Notes: generated by a model not told the origin, from the letters alone. A DNA stretch of 64,000 bases from Adiantum capillus-veneris (GCA_014529385.2 CM043942.1:63957184-64021183), one strand, 5' to 3'. Shown: positions 42,665-54,973, counted from the first letter of the stretch. Numbers and translations: made by a program.

Positions 42665-43387
42665 GTGGCCGAGGAAAAGGTAAGGAGAAAGAAGGCGTTA
42701 CGTCACAAAGTGACAATGGGCCAGGACTTTCCTCTTGGACATGGTATGGATCCATACAACCTATTGGAAGACATGAGAGGTAAGGGTCCTAATATTTCAT
42801 GGCCTCAGTTTCTTGCATTATGTCCACAAGTTAGGAGGGATTTATCGAAGGTAGTTAGCACTAGGAGAAAGGTAAAAGAGAGTGTGCCTGTTGTAAAACT
42901 TTCACAAGCTAAAATGAATGAGGATTTTACACCCGTGCTAGATTGTTACATCAAAGGAAGATTGATTAGGAAATGTCTAGTGGATGGGGGTGCACAAATT
43001 TGCATCATGATAGAGGGACTCATGCAAAGACTAGGCATGCACATCCATGAGACACTTGAAATCAAAGTCAAGATGATAAACAATAACAAGGCTAGGTGTG
43101 TAGGAATTTGTAAAAATGTTTTTGTGGAGGACTTTGGCATTAAGAAGGTAGTCGATTTTTATGTTATGTCAACCAAGGGAAGTGGCTATCCATTTATCCT
43201 TGGAAGACCATGGCTAATGAAAATGCAAGCTTTGCAGGATTGGAAAAGTGGGAAGCTAATTTGCAGTAATGGCAATCATATAAAGGTTTTCTTTGACATG
43301 AAGGAGCAACGCCAAGAGGAGCTCCATGAAGAATCATCACAAAGTGAGACGGAAGAAGACTGGATTGATAGCACTTCAGAAAAATAA
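42665..43387 (+). pseudogene. Second gypsy element: protease
   Basis: The 240-codon frame contains KCLVDGGAQICIMIEGLMQR (active-site Asp 42983-42985) and YPFILGRPWLMKMQALQDW, the two halves of a plant gypsy retropepsin. The DGGA motif is intact. It is separated from Gag and RT by stops and frame changes. Confidence 0.8.
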
Positions 43388-43429
43388 GGTAGCGGTAGCA
43401 CTACGGAAGAGGAGTCTTCCATTGAAGTC

Positions 43430-44165
43430 ATGGGGGTAAGGTTTAAGCCAAGCAACCAAGAAACCTCTTGCCAAGGCTTGGAGGAGGTCAGTCCTCAAGA
43501 GAACCAAAATGTGGAAGATGAAAGAATGTTAGAAGGTACGTTGTCTTACACACTTACAAAGGATGAAAGAGAGGAGATCAAATGTGTGCTAAGAAAGTTC
43601 CCTAATATTTTTGCTAAAGTCTACACCGACATGCATAGAGTAGATGATGTTCAACACAAGATCGAGCTGAAGCCACAGGCCACACCTAAGGCTCAAAAGC
43701 TATGAAGGCTAGGAGTCATCAAGGAGCAGGCTTTACTCAAGGAGGTAAGAAAGATTCTAGCAGCAACTTTCATTTATCTAGCGGGAATTCACAGTGGGTC
43801 TCTCCCGTTGTTGTCACTCCCAAGAAAAACGGCAAGTGGAGGGTGTGTGTGGATTATCGTCCACTGAATGAGGCAACAAAAAGAGATCACTTTTCCCTCC
43901 CATTTCAGGATGAGATACTAAATGAGGTAGCTGGTCATGGGACAAAAATTTTTAGGCCATTCAAATTCTCATGAGGAGTACAAGCAACGCCTCCAAGGAA
44001 TCTTTCAAGTTTTTTTCATTAATCAAAAGAAAAGTGAATTTTTCCTACAAGAGACTCCATATTTAGGTCACATTATCTCTAAAGATGGCACCCGTATGGA
44101 TCCAACAAAGCTAGAGATAATAAAAGGATGGCCTAATCCGAGGAATCTACATGAGGTATGAAGCT
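43430..44165 (+). pseudogene. Second gypsy element: RT with catalytic core deleted
   Basis: QWVSPVVVTPKKNGKWRVCV and DEILNEVAGH are followed almost at once by HEEYKQRLQGIFQV, then GHIISKDGTRMDPTKLEIIK. The palm motifs between (motif A and the YxDD box, roughly 90 residues) are missing at about 43935-43970. The enzyme cannot be active. Confidence 0.8.
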
Positions 44166-44714
44166 TCACAGGTATGTGTGCATACTATAGATGCGTCATA
44201 GAAAAAAATTCTTGCTAATAGCAGGCCCATTACATGACTTAACAAAAAGAAACATTAAGTATTCATGGACTACGAAAGTGCAAGAAGCTTTTGAGAATCT
44301 TAAGGAGAATCTTATCTCTCAATATGTGCTCACACTATTAGATCTCTCAAAGACATTTGAGGTACAATGTGATGCTTGTGGTAATTGCCTTGGAGCTATT
44401 CTGCTTCAAGAAGGGAATACCATAGAATATGAGAGTCAAAGACTCAACTTCGATACGTGAGTATTGGGAAAATACAAAAAAGAGCTACTAGCTATTCTAT
44501 ATGCCCTAAGCACGTGGAAACAATATCTCTTGGGGGCTCCATTCATCCTACGAATGGATCAGAAAGCCTCAAGAACTTCATGACGCAAACCAAGATCTCC
44601 GACAAACAAATGAGGTGAAAAATTTTTCTTTTGCAATTTAAATTTCATATTGCTCACATTGTTGGTAGGCACAATCCAGTGGTCGATGTACTTTCACATT
44701 GACCAAGGGTAAAT
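44166..44714 (+). pseudogene. Second gypsy element: RNase H
   Basis: The frame at 44191-44460 gives FEVQCDACGNCLGAILLQEG and ESQRLN, then after a stop KKELLAILYALSTWKQYLL, the RNase H sequence of gypsy Pol. Several stops follow before the integrase. Confidence 0.7.
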
Positions 44715-45900
44715 GTGGTGTCTATAGCACCTCACAATGATCTATCTTTTATGATAGATGAGCATGCTACTGACCAAGAACCATTCACCTTGAAGGATGG
44801 TTATCTTCCAAACGGAAATAGGCTATGTGTTAATCACCCATACAATACGAAAGTCATGTATGAATCCCATACTTCTCCTTCTACGGGGCAAAGAGGGATT
44901 CCATAGTCTACTCTTTGAGGAGTAGAAATGTATTTTTGTTGGTCTACCATGGAAAGTAAACATATAAGAGTATGTTTCAAAATGCGTGGTATACCAAAAG
45001 TTGAAAATTGATCGAGGGAAGCAACTTGGATTGTTTCAGTTGACAGGCTTAACAAGAAAACACACTCTATGCCTGTCAAAAAGACTATTACGGCACATCA
45101 AATGGCAACCCTCTTCAGATCTCAAATTTTCAAGCATCATGGATTTCCACCCTCCATAGTGTCGGACAAAGATCCTAAAATGACCAATAATTTCTAGAAG
45201 GGTCTCTTTCGGAATGTAAGAAGTAGATTAAATTTCTCTTTTGGCCTATCATCCACAAACGGATGACCAAAGTGAAATAACTAATCTAATGATTCTTGAA
45301 TCTACTAAAATCCTACGTCATGGAAGTAGATCAATGTTCTCGATGATAGAAGTACCTAGCTCTTATGAAGTATGCGTACAATGACATTGTACATACTTCT
45401 ATGGGGAAAGCACCTTTCGAGGTTAAAGAGGGAAGATCCAAATGTCCCTTACTAATTCAAGTACATGGGAAGATCTTCGCTCTGCTGATGAATATAGCCG
45501 AGACCTACAAGAATATTTTCCAAAGATTAAAGGGGTTATATCCATCTCACAGGAAAGGCAAAAAGGGCTGCTGCTAATAAGCACAAAATATCCTTAACCT
45601 TTAAGGAAAATGATTGGGTCTTCCTAAAGTTTCTCAAGGCTCATCTGAGGCATACTATGAGCAAGAGTCCTACGGACCACCAAGAGTATGATGCTAAACT
45701 AGAAAAAAGATACTATGGTCCTTAAAATTCTTACGCCAATCAATGAGATGGCTTATCAATTGAAGTTGCCCAACCATTGGCTCATGCACAATGTTTTCAT
45801 GAGAACCTACATAAGCCTTACAAAAGAGCGCCATCAAAAGAAGCAATAGTTGCAGACCCTCCAAAAACCGAAGAGCAAGAAGAAGTACTTCAACCTGAGT
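44715..45900 (+). pseudogene. Second gypsy element: integrase remnants
   Basis: Pieces in three frames match gypsy integrase: ESHTSPSTGQRGI (start of the zinc-finger region), KKTITAHQMATLFRSQIFKH with SIVSDKDPKM (second catalytic Asp), and YAYNDIVHTSMGKAPFEV. Frameshifts and stops are frequent. No chromodomain could be recognised after it. Confidence 0.65.
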
Positions 45901-46315
45901 CCATCCTATGACATGAAGACAAGGTATTAAGAAACGGCAAGATTATCTGAGGATATCTTATTAAGTTTAAGAATTATTCTTTTAAAGATTCTAGATGGAT
46001 GGAAAGAACCTAGCTTAAGGATAATATGAACCTTGTCAATGCTTACAATGCTGCACTAGAGTAAGCATATGAAAATATATTTTAAATAAAAAATGTTTTT
46101 GTCTTATAAGACTAGTTCTCTTTTTATTGTGCACAAATTTAATAAGTATGCATGCTTAAAATCATGTTTGTGGTGACGTTGTCTCCCAAACACCAAGTAG
46201 AACTTGTCACTCTACTTTGGAAGTATCATATGGACTAAAGACCAGACATGCTTGCGGCAGCTATGTCTCCCAAGCACCAAATGGATTAGTCATCCATCTT
46301 GGAATGATGTTGAAG

Positions 46316-46505
46316 GGTAAAAAGGGATCATCTATCCGCTAAGTAACATGGACTAATGAATAGGCTTTATCTTCTGTACCTCATAGTCGAGGACGACTAT
46401 GAGGTAGAGTAAAAATGGTAAGAAGGGATCATCTATCCACTAAGTAACATGGAAGACTAGGCTTTATCTTCTCTACCTCATAGTCGAGGATGACTATGAT
46501 TTCAA
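46316..46505. repeat. Imperfect tandem duplication of about 105 bp
   Basis: Two copies beginning AAGGGATCATCTATCC (near 46320 and 46425) each end with a TCATAGTCGAGGA(C/T)GACTATGA motif that is itself an inverted repeat. They lie directly upstream of the likely 3' LTR of the second gypsy element. Confidence 0.75.
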
Positions 46506-46887
46506 GAGAGAGGTAATGTCATAAGATATAATATCTAACTTTACCAAATGATTTTCTCATATTAAACTGATCATTTAATGTGGGAGAATAAAGCGGAACA
46601 AGAGTTAGAATAGAGACATGTGCTTCTAGGCCTATATCAACATGGGACCAAAAGGAGAGATGGTTGCATCAATAGGGGTCCAAAAGGACATGGTCTATCA
46701 AAGAGAAATGTGCAATAAGTGCTCCTAGACTTACCTCAACAGCGACCAAGAGGAGAGATGGTTACATCTCAATAGGGGTCCAAAAGGAGGTAGTCTATCA
46801 AAGAGCAATGTGCATCTAATGGAGCTTAAAAGACCTTAGGGTTAGCTTCATTAAAGACCTCAAATGGTTAGTGTTAAAAGTCCTTTG

Positions 46888-47060
46888 ACCTTAAGCAAGC
46901 TAGGGTTGAGCTTGAGGTGGAAACCCGACCTAAACTTGCCTTTCACCTTAAGCAAGCTAGGGTTGTGCTTGAGGTGGGAACCCGACCTATACTTGCCTTT
47001 GACCTTAGGCAAGCTAGGGCTGAGCTTGAGGTGGGAACACCACCTAAGGTGCTTTTCATA
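46888..47060. repeat. 57-bp tandem repeat, three copies
   Basis: Units begin at 46888, 46945 and 47002 with ACCTTAAGCAAGCTAGGG (third copy ACCTTAGGCAAGC). The period is 57 bases. Confidence 0.9.
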
Positions 47061-47099
47061 CTTGATGACTAAGGTACTTGAGGTACTTGTCATACTTAA

Positions 47100-47370
47100 T
47101 GAGGAAGTTGCTTGAGAAGCTTCCTATGCATGGGGGTAAGATGCTTGAGTCAAAAAGAGACCCTACACACTTAATGAGGAGGTTTCTTGAGAATCTTCCT
47201 ATGCATGGGGGGTAAGATGCTTGAGTCAAAAAGAGACCCTACACACTTAATGAGGAAGTTTCTTGAGAAGCTTCCTATGCACGGGGGATAAGATGCTTGA
47301 GTCAAAATGAAACCCTACACACTTAATGAGGATGTTTCTTGAGAAGCTTCCTATGCATAAAAGTCTCAAA
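47100..47370. repeat. 75-76-bp tandem repeat, about 3.5 copies
   Basis: Units are anchored by TTCCTATGCA at 47121, 47196, 47272 and 47348, with AAGATGCTTGAGTCAAAA and CCCTACACACTTAATGAGG in each unit. The spacing is 75-76 bases. Confidence 0.9.
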
Positions 47371-48605
47371 GTTAGGGGAATCTTTGACCTAACCTTCCAG
47401 TCACCCAAGGGGCACCCATTTTCTAAAAGGGCACATGGGACACATGTCAGACTCTCACTAAGCTTAACCACATGGTGTGCTTGAATGCTATTGGTTGGGC
47501 TAAAGAGGGGTCCAATGAGCTTCTAGATCCATCCAACAAATATCTAGATATTTTCAAGCTCTCTCTCTCTCTCTCTCTCTATGGGGTAAGGAGGACACTT
47601 GTCAAAAGACTACCCATGTACTTGACTGCATATTGCATGTGATTGGCTAGGGGGAGAGCGGTCCAATGAGCTTGCAGCATGTGGAAAAGTTGCAACTCGC
47701 CCCAAGAAAGCAAGGGGGGTGCTAGGGGGATATACACCACACACACACACTCATTTTGTGGATCCATTCTCACTTGGTGTAAGTTGAGGAACTCCACCTC
47801 CTTCTCAAAGCTTGTGAGAAGTAAGAGCCAACACCAACACTCTTGGCTATGGAATGCAAACCCAAGCAAGAGCCATACTTCAATGCTTAAGCTTTCCATC
47901 TTCTCCATCTTCATTACTATGCTAGCAAGAAGATTGATGATAAGTGAGGAACTATTTCTTTCTCCTATGGAATGTTTATTCTTCCTCTTCCCTATCCTCT
48001 TTCCCCACTAGCTCTCTTCACCTTCAAAGGTGTTTGAGGCCTTGGGATTGAGGTTTGGGATAGTTAATGCTTTCTAGAAATTTTATGTTATGCTTGTGAT
48101 GCATGAAGCTTTCCATCTTCATTGCATCACAAGGAACACAAAGATTGTATTGTACCAACTCTGTCTTGATGGGAGAAACTATCATAAAAATGCCTATTGG
48201 AGGGGGGACCGGCTCCATATGAATCCGGTCCTCAACTATTGTTATGTCCTCTAAACTCTCTCTCTTGAAAAAGTATTGTTCATGCCAAGCTAACTAAGTA
48301 CCATGTTTATGTTGCTACCATCAATTAAGTTTACCCGCTATGCTCAAAAAGTAATCTCACAAAAGTGCTCAACTAATTTTCTAATTCCACTACTCTCAAA
48401 GTTCATAGGCCATTTCCATTACAGGAATAAACCAAATACCAAGGGTACTCCATAAGGGATTGATAATTGGGCCAAGGAGCAGAAACTATTCCAAGAGATG
48501 AACTTTGCAAGAGATCTTTTGCGAGTAATGTTAAAAAACCAGAAACTACCTCATCACAAAGAAAATCGGGTGAGACTAAAGCCAGTTCAAGGTTGTACAT
48601 GAGTC

Positions 48606-49248
48606 ACTATTTCGAACAGAGTGGTTTGAAGGACTCGAAATAGGATCAACTGCAAGGAGGCCGGGAGTTGAACCAAATAGACATGTTAGACCAGCTGATT
48701 TTCAAAAATGGATCAAAAAATACAGTGGATTTAGGGATCCATATGACCACTTAGCAAGCTTTAAACAAGTGCTAAGAGCAAAACGCATATTTGACTTCCA
48801 TACTCAATTCGAGGGATTTGGAATGACATTAGAAGAAAAAGCACTGGCATGGTTCCAAAACATTCCCCCAAGGTCAATCATGGACTTAAATACATTACCT
48901 CAAGGATATGTAGCTGCATGTTCCAAAATGGGAATCAAACATAACACGGTAGCTCAAATCTATAGCTTCAAACAAAAACAAGGTGAGTCTGTTAGGGATT
49001 GTGCAACTAGAATGAAAAAATACATTGCAAGATGCCCAGAACTAGAGATACGTGCAGAAAAAAGATTAGTATCATTGTTTCTAGAGGGACTACTAAACAA
49101 AGAGCTTCATGATATATTGTATAGCAACAAGCATATGACCCTAGAAGAGTTGTCAGATGCTATTGACTTAGGAGACAATTGTGATATTTTCAATGAAGAA
49201 GATGTCCTAAGGATAATCGAAGTGAGAAAACAACATCCACCAAACTAG
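48606..49248 (+). pseudogene. Third gypsy element: Gag capsid domain
   Basis: The translation contains RPADFQKWIKKYSGFRDPYD, LEEKALAWFQNIPP and KQKQGESVRDCATRMKKYIA, a Retrotrans_gag domain parallel to that of the 13.5-kb element (GESVRDFISRLKHL). A frameshift near 48605 separates the N-terminal part and a stop closes it at 49248. Confidence 0.75.
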
Positions 49249-50140
49249 AAAAAGTGGAAATGGCTACTGCAACACTGCTTATAGCCATAGAAGACATGCT
49301 AGAAAGGATGAATGACATGCAAAAATCATCTATGACAGGACAGGACAAGGAATTCCTACCAATTAGGTTGCAAAAATGGTGTGCAATCAAGGGCAAATGG
49401 ACCAACCATGAGACTAATGAGTGCTATTACTGACCAAAGTATAATGGGAATGTTCAATATGTGCCTATGAGGCCACAAGGACAACCCATATGCAGATATC
49501 AGCCTAATATGGCCCGAGCTCAAAGACTACTGATGGGTATGAAAAACCTCAACCCGTGTTGGGTCAACAACCTCCATATCCTAGACATAATGCAATGCCT
49601 GCAAAGTACATGCATTCAGAGGAAGTCATAGATGAACAAGCACTAGTACCTGTTACACCCTATACTGAGCCTAGTCCATCTACAGTAATGGTAGAAGGAG
49701 ATTGATATAATTCACATCCACCGCCAATGGAAGAACCTGTCAATTATACTACACCAGAGCTTGCAACAATGTACTATGTAGCTAATCAAGGTGTTAGACC
49801 TCCGATGGTAAGACCCATGATTAAGCCAAGAACTAGAAAATGTCATAACTGTGGTGTAGATGATCATTGAAAAAATGAATGCCCAGAGCTTGACAAGAAC
49901 ATTAAGCCAGTTGAATCTTTTTGTATGAAATGTTGCAAAAAAGGAGGACACTTTCTTGAAGATTTTCCAAAGATTCCTTTAAACAAGGGTAAAACAGTAG
50001 TGAATGTAGTCCAAGTGATACCTAGTAGCTCATCAGAGAGTGAACCTATTGTTCCAATCAAGGTAGTCACCACAGCCCAGGCTAAGAAAAAGAAACATAA
50101 CTCCTCTGATGATTCGGAGAATACTAAAATTTTCTCTTAA
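49249..50140 (+). pseudogene. Third gypsy element: nucleocapsid knuckle region
   Basis: Three knuckle-like motifs occur in broken frames: WCAIKGKWTNHETNECYY near 49378 (second Cys replaced by Lys), CHNCGVDDH-x-KNEC near 49844 with a stop after His, and CMKCCKKGGHFLEDF near 49931 (last Cys lost). The multi-knuckle layout recalls the 13.5-kb element. Confidence 0.6.
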
Positions 50141-50821
50141 AAGACCAAGAGAAGCAGAAGCAAAAGGTATGAGATGAGAAAACTGAAACAAAGGGCTGAA
50201 AATCGAGGAGAAAGCCAAGAAACTATTCCAGGAAAAAGTGAAAGAAGCTCGAAGTGGAGGATCGATTTTGGTAGACAAATTGTTTTATCCAAGCTTACCA
50301 AGCAGGAGCTAGAGCAGGCCAAAACATGTAAAACACATGGAAAAACTATCCTTCTCCAGATATGGAAGCAGCTAAGCTTGAAGCGTATCAAAATTTGGTA
50401 AGAACTACTTAAGAGATACTGGAAAAACAAAAACCCAAGCTTGAGAGTATGGCAAAACCTGAGGAACTTGTGCTAGGAACCAGTAAAGAGAAATCCCAAG
50501 TGGTGGTAGAACCCCCACCTTGAAACTAAAGAGCCAGAACTCATAATGCCGGGCAGTGAAAATATCTTAGATGGAACTCCATTCGTAGAAGAAGATTGGC
50601 CAGGACACTTATGAAAAAAAGTTAGATAGATTAATGATGGGAGCCTAACTCTGAAGTCAGCTCCTATAGAGGAAGTTTGGTTAGACAATCACCTCCTGAT
50701 ATGGGCATGGATGTACAATCCTTGTATGGGGATTGCAGATCTGAAGCTTCAGGAACGTCTAAACCAATTACTCTGAAAACACTACCCTCTTACTTGGGAG
50801 ATAACGAGAAGAATCCATAGT
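50141..50821 (+). pseudogene. Third gypsy element: Lys/Glu-rich inter-domain remnant
   Basis: Broken plus-strand frames rich in Lys, Glu and Arg lie between nucleocapsid and protease, the position of the basic tail in the 13.5-kb Gag. No domain is recognisable. Confidence 0.4.
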
Positions 50822-51420
50822 GTGAAACCTCAAGTAAAAAGAGCGGAACAGACCCTAGAGGTAGACAACATCCATTCAATCATGTCTACAACCATTCAAT
50901 GCACTCTTACTTTAGGAGAACTGTTAAAAATTAGACCATATCTATGGAATGATCTACAAAAAACTCTAGAGAAGGTGGGGATAATAGGGCTAATCATGAA
51001 AAGTTTAGAGAAGTTGAAACACGAAATGGATAACAAAGAGATTCAATCCGTTCCAATGAGCAAAGTTGAAGAATACTACGAAGGGGAAGAAGGAAACACA
51101 ACCCTTCCAGTGAGATACAATGATATAGAAACCATGGCAATACTAGATAGTGGGGTAGGCATAGCCAAAGCCACGAAAGCAGTATGGGAATCATGGGAAA
51201 GACCAACCATGAGACAAAATGGAATGAAATTGCAATTGGTTGATGGACACATAAAAAAACCCGAGTTCTTGAAAAAGTGATAGTTAGTTCTTGTGGAATT
51301 GATTAAAAACACACTTTTGGAATAGTAGATTTAGAAAGAAACTCAATGAAATCATCTTAGGAAGACCTTTCATGCGACAAGTACAACTTATCCAGGATTG
51401 GGGAAACAATTAGCTGTAGT
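50822..51420 (+). pseudogene. Third gypsy element: protease
   Basis: SKVEEYYEGEEGNTTLPVRY and AILDSGVGIAKATKAVWESW parallel the protease of the 13.5-kb element (INELGQYFEGDESNATLPI, ILDGGARVSIVTKDCWESM). The triad is DSG followed by Val instead of Ala. The second half (ILGRPFMRQVQLIQDWGN, near 51358-51410) is in another frame. Confidence 0.75.
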
Positions 51421-52640
51421 TCAAGCAAGTGGCATCAATAACAAGGGTTAATCTAGAAGATCACACTTATAGAGATGTCATGAAAACGTCCATACAAGAA
51501 TATGACTCAGTCTCTTTGGCTAAAACTAAGCTTCCATCTTGGTTGAACAAAGACACACCTATTTGGATGTGCGGAGCCTTAGAAAATGGGAGCTTAAAAC
51601 GAGAAGAATGTATCTTAGAAAGGGATTGCACAGATAAAGCCTATGTACTTGAACCCTTTCCAGACGTTTGTTTGAGCCATTTGAGTGGAGTCAAATTTTA
51701 GCAACAATGGATGTATGTGTAAATACTTCTATGCCTAGTTAATTTTGCAATGAGGACGACTATGACATTATTCCTATACAAATGATCTCAACCCTTCACA
51801 TTGAAGATGAAATTCAAGAATCTAAGGACTTAATGAAAGCTCAACAAACCTTTTCAGACCTCTACTATGATGCAACGGATGAGCTAGAAGAACATTTAGC
51901 TACTTCAGATGATTCGAGGTCAGAAAAAGAACATGTGAGAGCTAAACTACTCATGAAAGGAGGGGAGGAAAAGTTTTTTGACTTTCCAAACCAGAAACCA
52001 AGACGACAGAAATGGTATAGAAGAAAAAAAAACAGGAGAAACTTGAAATCTAGACCTATGCCATCAATCTCCACCAGTAGAACACAGTTTCTGATGCCAA
52101 TAGATGCACATGATTGTGTCAAAGACTAAATAAACAGTAGATATCCTTTAAACAAAAAGTAGTAAATATCAAAAACATTGAGAAAAACGAGAAAGGAAAC
52201 TCAAGCAAAACCTAAATACCAGGACAAGGGTTCAACCATGACAAGAGTTGAACGAAGAAAGAAGAATCAAGAGTTGAAGAAAGCTCTAAAGGAGATATAT
52301 ACAACTAAAATGGAAACCACTGAGGAGGAAGGTAAAGATGTAATGAGTGATCCATCCCATTACAAGAAATATACTCTCCAAGATCAAAAAATCATAGTCA
52401 AACAACCTGTCAGGGAACTACAAAAACAGGGAAAATCCTACGAAGGACCTAAAAATGCAAAAAAATAGATCTGGTCGAACCAAGAGAAGAGCCTAGACCT
52501 GTCTACATTGCAAATGACCTGACAGAAGAAGAAGAATAGCTTTTGTTAAGATTACTAAAAGAATATCGAGATATATATCTTTGCTTGGTCTTATAAGGAT
52601 CTTAAGGATGTTGATCTAGAAATCTATCAACATACCATAC
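51421..52640 (+). pseudogene. Third gypsy element: linker between protease and RT
   Basis: Broken frames give an acidic part (SDLYYDATDELEEHLATSDD) and Lys/Arg-rich parts (RRKKNRRNLKSR; TRVERRKKNQELKKALKEIY). This parallels the acidic-then-basic linker of the 13.5-kb element, including the RRRQNQELARQ-like segment. Confidence 0.55.
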
Positions 52641-53091
52641 CTATGAGAGATGATGCGAAATCAAGCAAACAAAGGCCATACACTTATAATGAGACATTTT
52701 CCAGAAGGATAAAAGAAGATATAGAAAATCTAAAGGAGGCCAAATTCATTTATGAAATTGAACACACAGATTGGGTGCCTCCAATTGTGGTAGTACCCAA
52801 GAAAAATGGAAAACTAAGGGTGTGCGTCAATCTCAAGAAAGTGAATGGAACTACCATTAGAGACAGGTTTCCTCTTCCAATCACTGAGCATGTCTTAGAA
52901 TGAGTTGCAAGAAAATAAGCTTATAGCTTTTTGGATGGTTTTTCGAGATACAATCAACTTTTGGTTGACCCCAAAGATCAGCATAAAACTGCCTTTGAAA
53001 CTGAATGGGGTATTTTTTCCTATCGGGTTATCCCTTTTAGGTTAATTGATGCTCCTGTCACCTTCCAAAGATTAATGAGCGATGCTTTTAA
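52641..53091 (+). pseudogene. Third gypsy element: RT, first part
   Basis: WVPPIVVVPKKNGKLRVCVN and FLDGFSRYNQLLVDPKDQHK (motif A Asp present) lead to APVTFQRLMSDAF, where the 1.3-kb TTAA-flanked element interrupts the frame. Several stops occur before this. Confidence 0.8.
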
Positions 53092-54395
53092 CACTAGGTT
53101 GGTAATGGGACACTTTTATGTCCTGTTAAGTGACCATTTTCCTTGAATTATGTCAAGAGTTTCAAAATGGATTTTGAGGTGCTATCTACCTAGAAAGTTG
53201 TCTCATGAGCTGAAAAAAACTCGACATTTTTTTGGAATATCAATTCCATCTTTAACCTTGTCCTTGCACAACATTTCACAACCTAAACTGTGTGAAAAAA
53301 CGCGTCCTGTTTTTGGCTTTTTGCAACTATACCACTCTAGAATTCATGTTTGTGAGGTCAATAATGCTAGAGAACTATCTTTAGTAGTCCTCAACATGTC
53401 CTGATGCTTATAGGGAGAAATAAATGTTAAAGTTGTAAGTTATGACCAAATTACAAAAATTGTCCAATCGTGTTTTTTAGCGAATTTTAGCTCTTCTATG
53501 ATTTTTTTGGTGGCCTTCATGATATCCAAATGCAGTTTTGATTTTCTATGTCGCATATTGTAACATAAAGCCAATATTCCTTGAGTTTTGGGGCACCCTA
53601 TTTTGCATAGTAGACAACGATGGTTGATTTTTTCAATTATAGAAGAAAACAAAACATTCTAGTATATCAAGTATAGCTTTTTCAATATTGCTAGTTTCTT
53701 GTGACAACTACATGCATTTTGTAGGTAGTAACCATATCTAGTCATAAGGATCAAATTTGGCTAGATATTGAATAGTTTCTATGGGATTCTTTAACTCATA
53801 ATGTTGAACCCAGTTTTTTCATGTTTGCTGTATTTAGCACTTCATCTTTGTCCCCAAGATTCCCCTTGGTAAGAGATGTATTATTCTTTTGACATGCTCC
53901 ATGGCTCCTTGTGAACCTAAAGGACAATAGGCAACTAAGAAAACATGCATATATTATTTGTATTGAGCGTGGCTATAGAAACTTTGATGATAGGTTTGCA
54001 GAATGGTAAAAATTCAACTTTTTTGTACCTATTTCTTTTGGCAAAACAAAAAATAGTGAGTGAGAAGCAATCATATATTCTGATCACCAACCCATTGAAG
54101 TTAACTAGGGAATTTATCTCAAGTCCTACAAAAATCCCTAATTTTATTTTTATGCAACAAAACGTAAGAAATGACTGTTTTGATGAAAATGTACTGGTCC
54201 ATCAACTTTGGAGGCTTGGTGTGACCAAAACATGAGAAATTTTACGAGTTTCTTATTTTTTCCATGTGTAATAGGCCTTGAACTATAACCTCATGAAAGG
54301 ATTTTACAAAATGAGTGGATCTACCATGGTTTTGGAGGTTTTTTTCAAAACCCTGAAAGGACACTTTTATGTCCTGTTAGGTTACCAACCTAGTG
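53092..54395. mobile_element. 1.3-kb non-autonomous DNA transposon flanked by TTAA
   Basis: Perfect 14-bp terminal inverted repeats (CACTAGGTTGGTAA at 53092-53105 and its complement at 54382-54395) are flanked by TTAA at 53088-53091 and 54396-54399. Ignoring the element and one TTAA leaves the RT frame of the host copy intact, which fits the insertion footprint. The same host sequence also permits a TA duplication with a 1-base longer repeat. A 16-bp motif GGACACTTTTATGTCC is present near both ends in the same orientation. No transposase frame is seen. An inverted relative is at 62569-64000. Confidence 0.85.
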
Positions 54396-54715
54396 TTAAG
54401 GAATACCTTCAAAATTTCCTAGAAGTATATATGGATGATCTATGTGTACATTCATCGATCCGAGCTGATAATTTTGAATACCTCAAAAAGGTATTTGAAA
54501 AATGTAGACTTTATAGGATTTGCTTAAATCCTAAAAAGTGCACGTTTATGGGCAGACAAGGAAAAATTCTTGGACATATAGTGTCTAAAAATGACATAGC
54601 TACTGATATGGATAAAATTCATGCTATTATTGAATTGCCTAGACCGACAATAGTAAAAGAGGTTCAAGCTTTCACGGGACATTGTAGATATTACAGACAA
54701 TTCATTTACATGTAC
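54396..54715 (+). pseudogene. Third gypsy element: RT, second part
   Basis: The frame resumes with KEYLQNFLEVYMDDLCVHSS, containing the YMDD catalytic box, then KCRLYRICLNPKKCTFMGRQ and GHIVSKNDIATDMDKIHAII. The frame is broken again at 54715 by the 4.07-kb insertion. Confidence 0.85.
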
Positions 54716-54972
54716 TGTGAGGTCCCCAACTAGTCCATGTCAAAATCGGGATGGGATCCTTGAAAGGTCTCTAGGCCTAATAAAAATCACAGTCTCTAAA
54801 TAGAAAAAATCCAAGGAATAGACCTTTACCATTGACAATGGCTTGGGTCTATAGCCCTAGAAGAAGACCTAGTCTTGTCTCGTAGCAAAAACGGGACAAC
54901 ATATTAAAAATCCAAAACCATTTTGTCCCAATAACTTCCACAAATTGGGCTAAGGTATCCTCAACCAACGCT

Positions 54973-54973
<1 letters not shown>

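Larger units (their letters stand above)
46517..48330 (+). repeat. Probable 3' LTR of the second gypsy element, repeat-rich
   Basis: A purine tract (CAAGAGAGAGGTAA) directly before TGTCATAAGATATAATATC at 46517 suggests the LTR start. The end is not clear and I place it near 48.33 kb, before the third element. No 5' LTR copy is in the window. The segment contains several tandem arrays and a CT run at about 47559-47580. Confidence 0.45.

Noticed and set aside
46864-47115. Repetitive 83-codon ORF over the 57-bp repeat
   Set aside because: The period is a multiple of three by chance and both strands are open; no start context or domain supports coding.
53092-54395. Calling the 1.3-kb element a CACTA transposon because its ends begin CACTA
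   Set aside because: A 3-bp duplication does not fit the flanks (TAA versus TTA) and would break the host frame; a TTAA or TA duplication fits.
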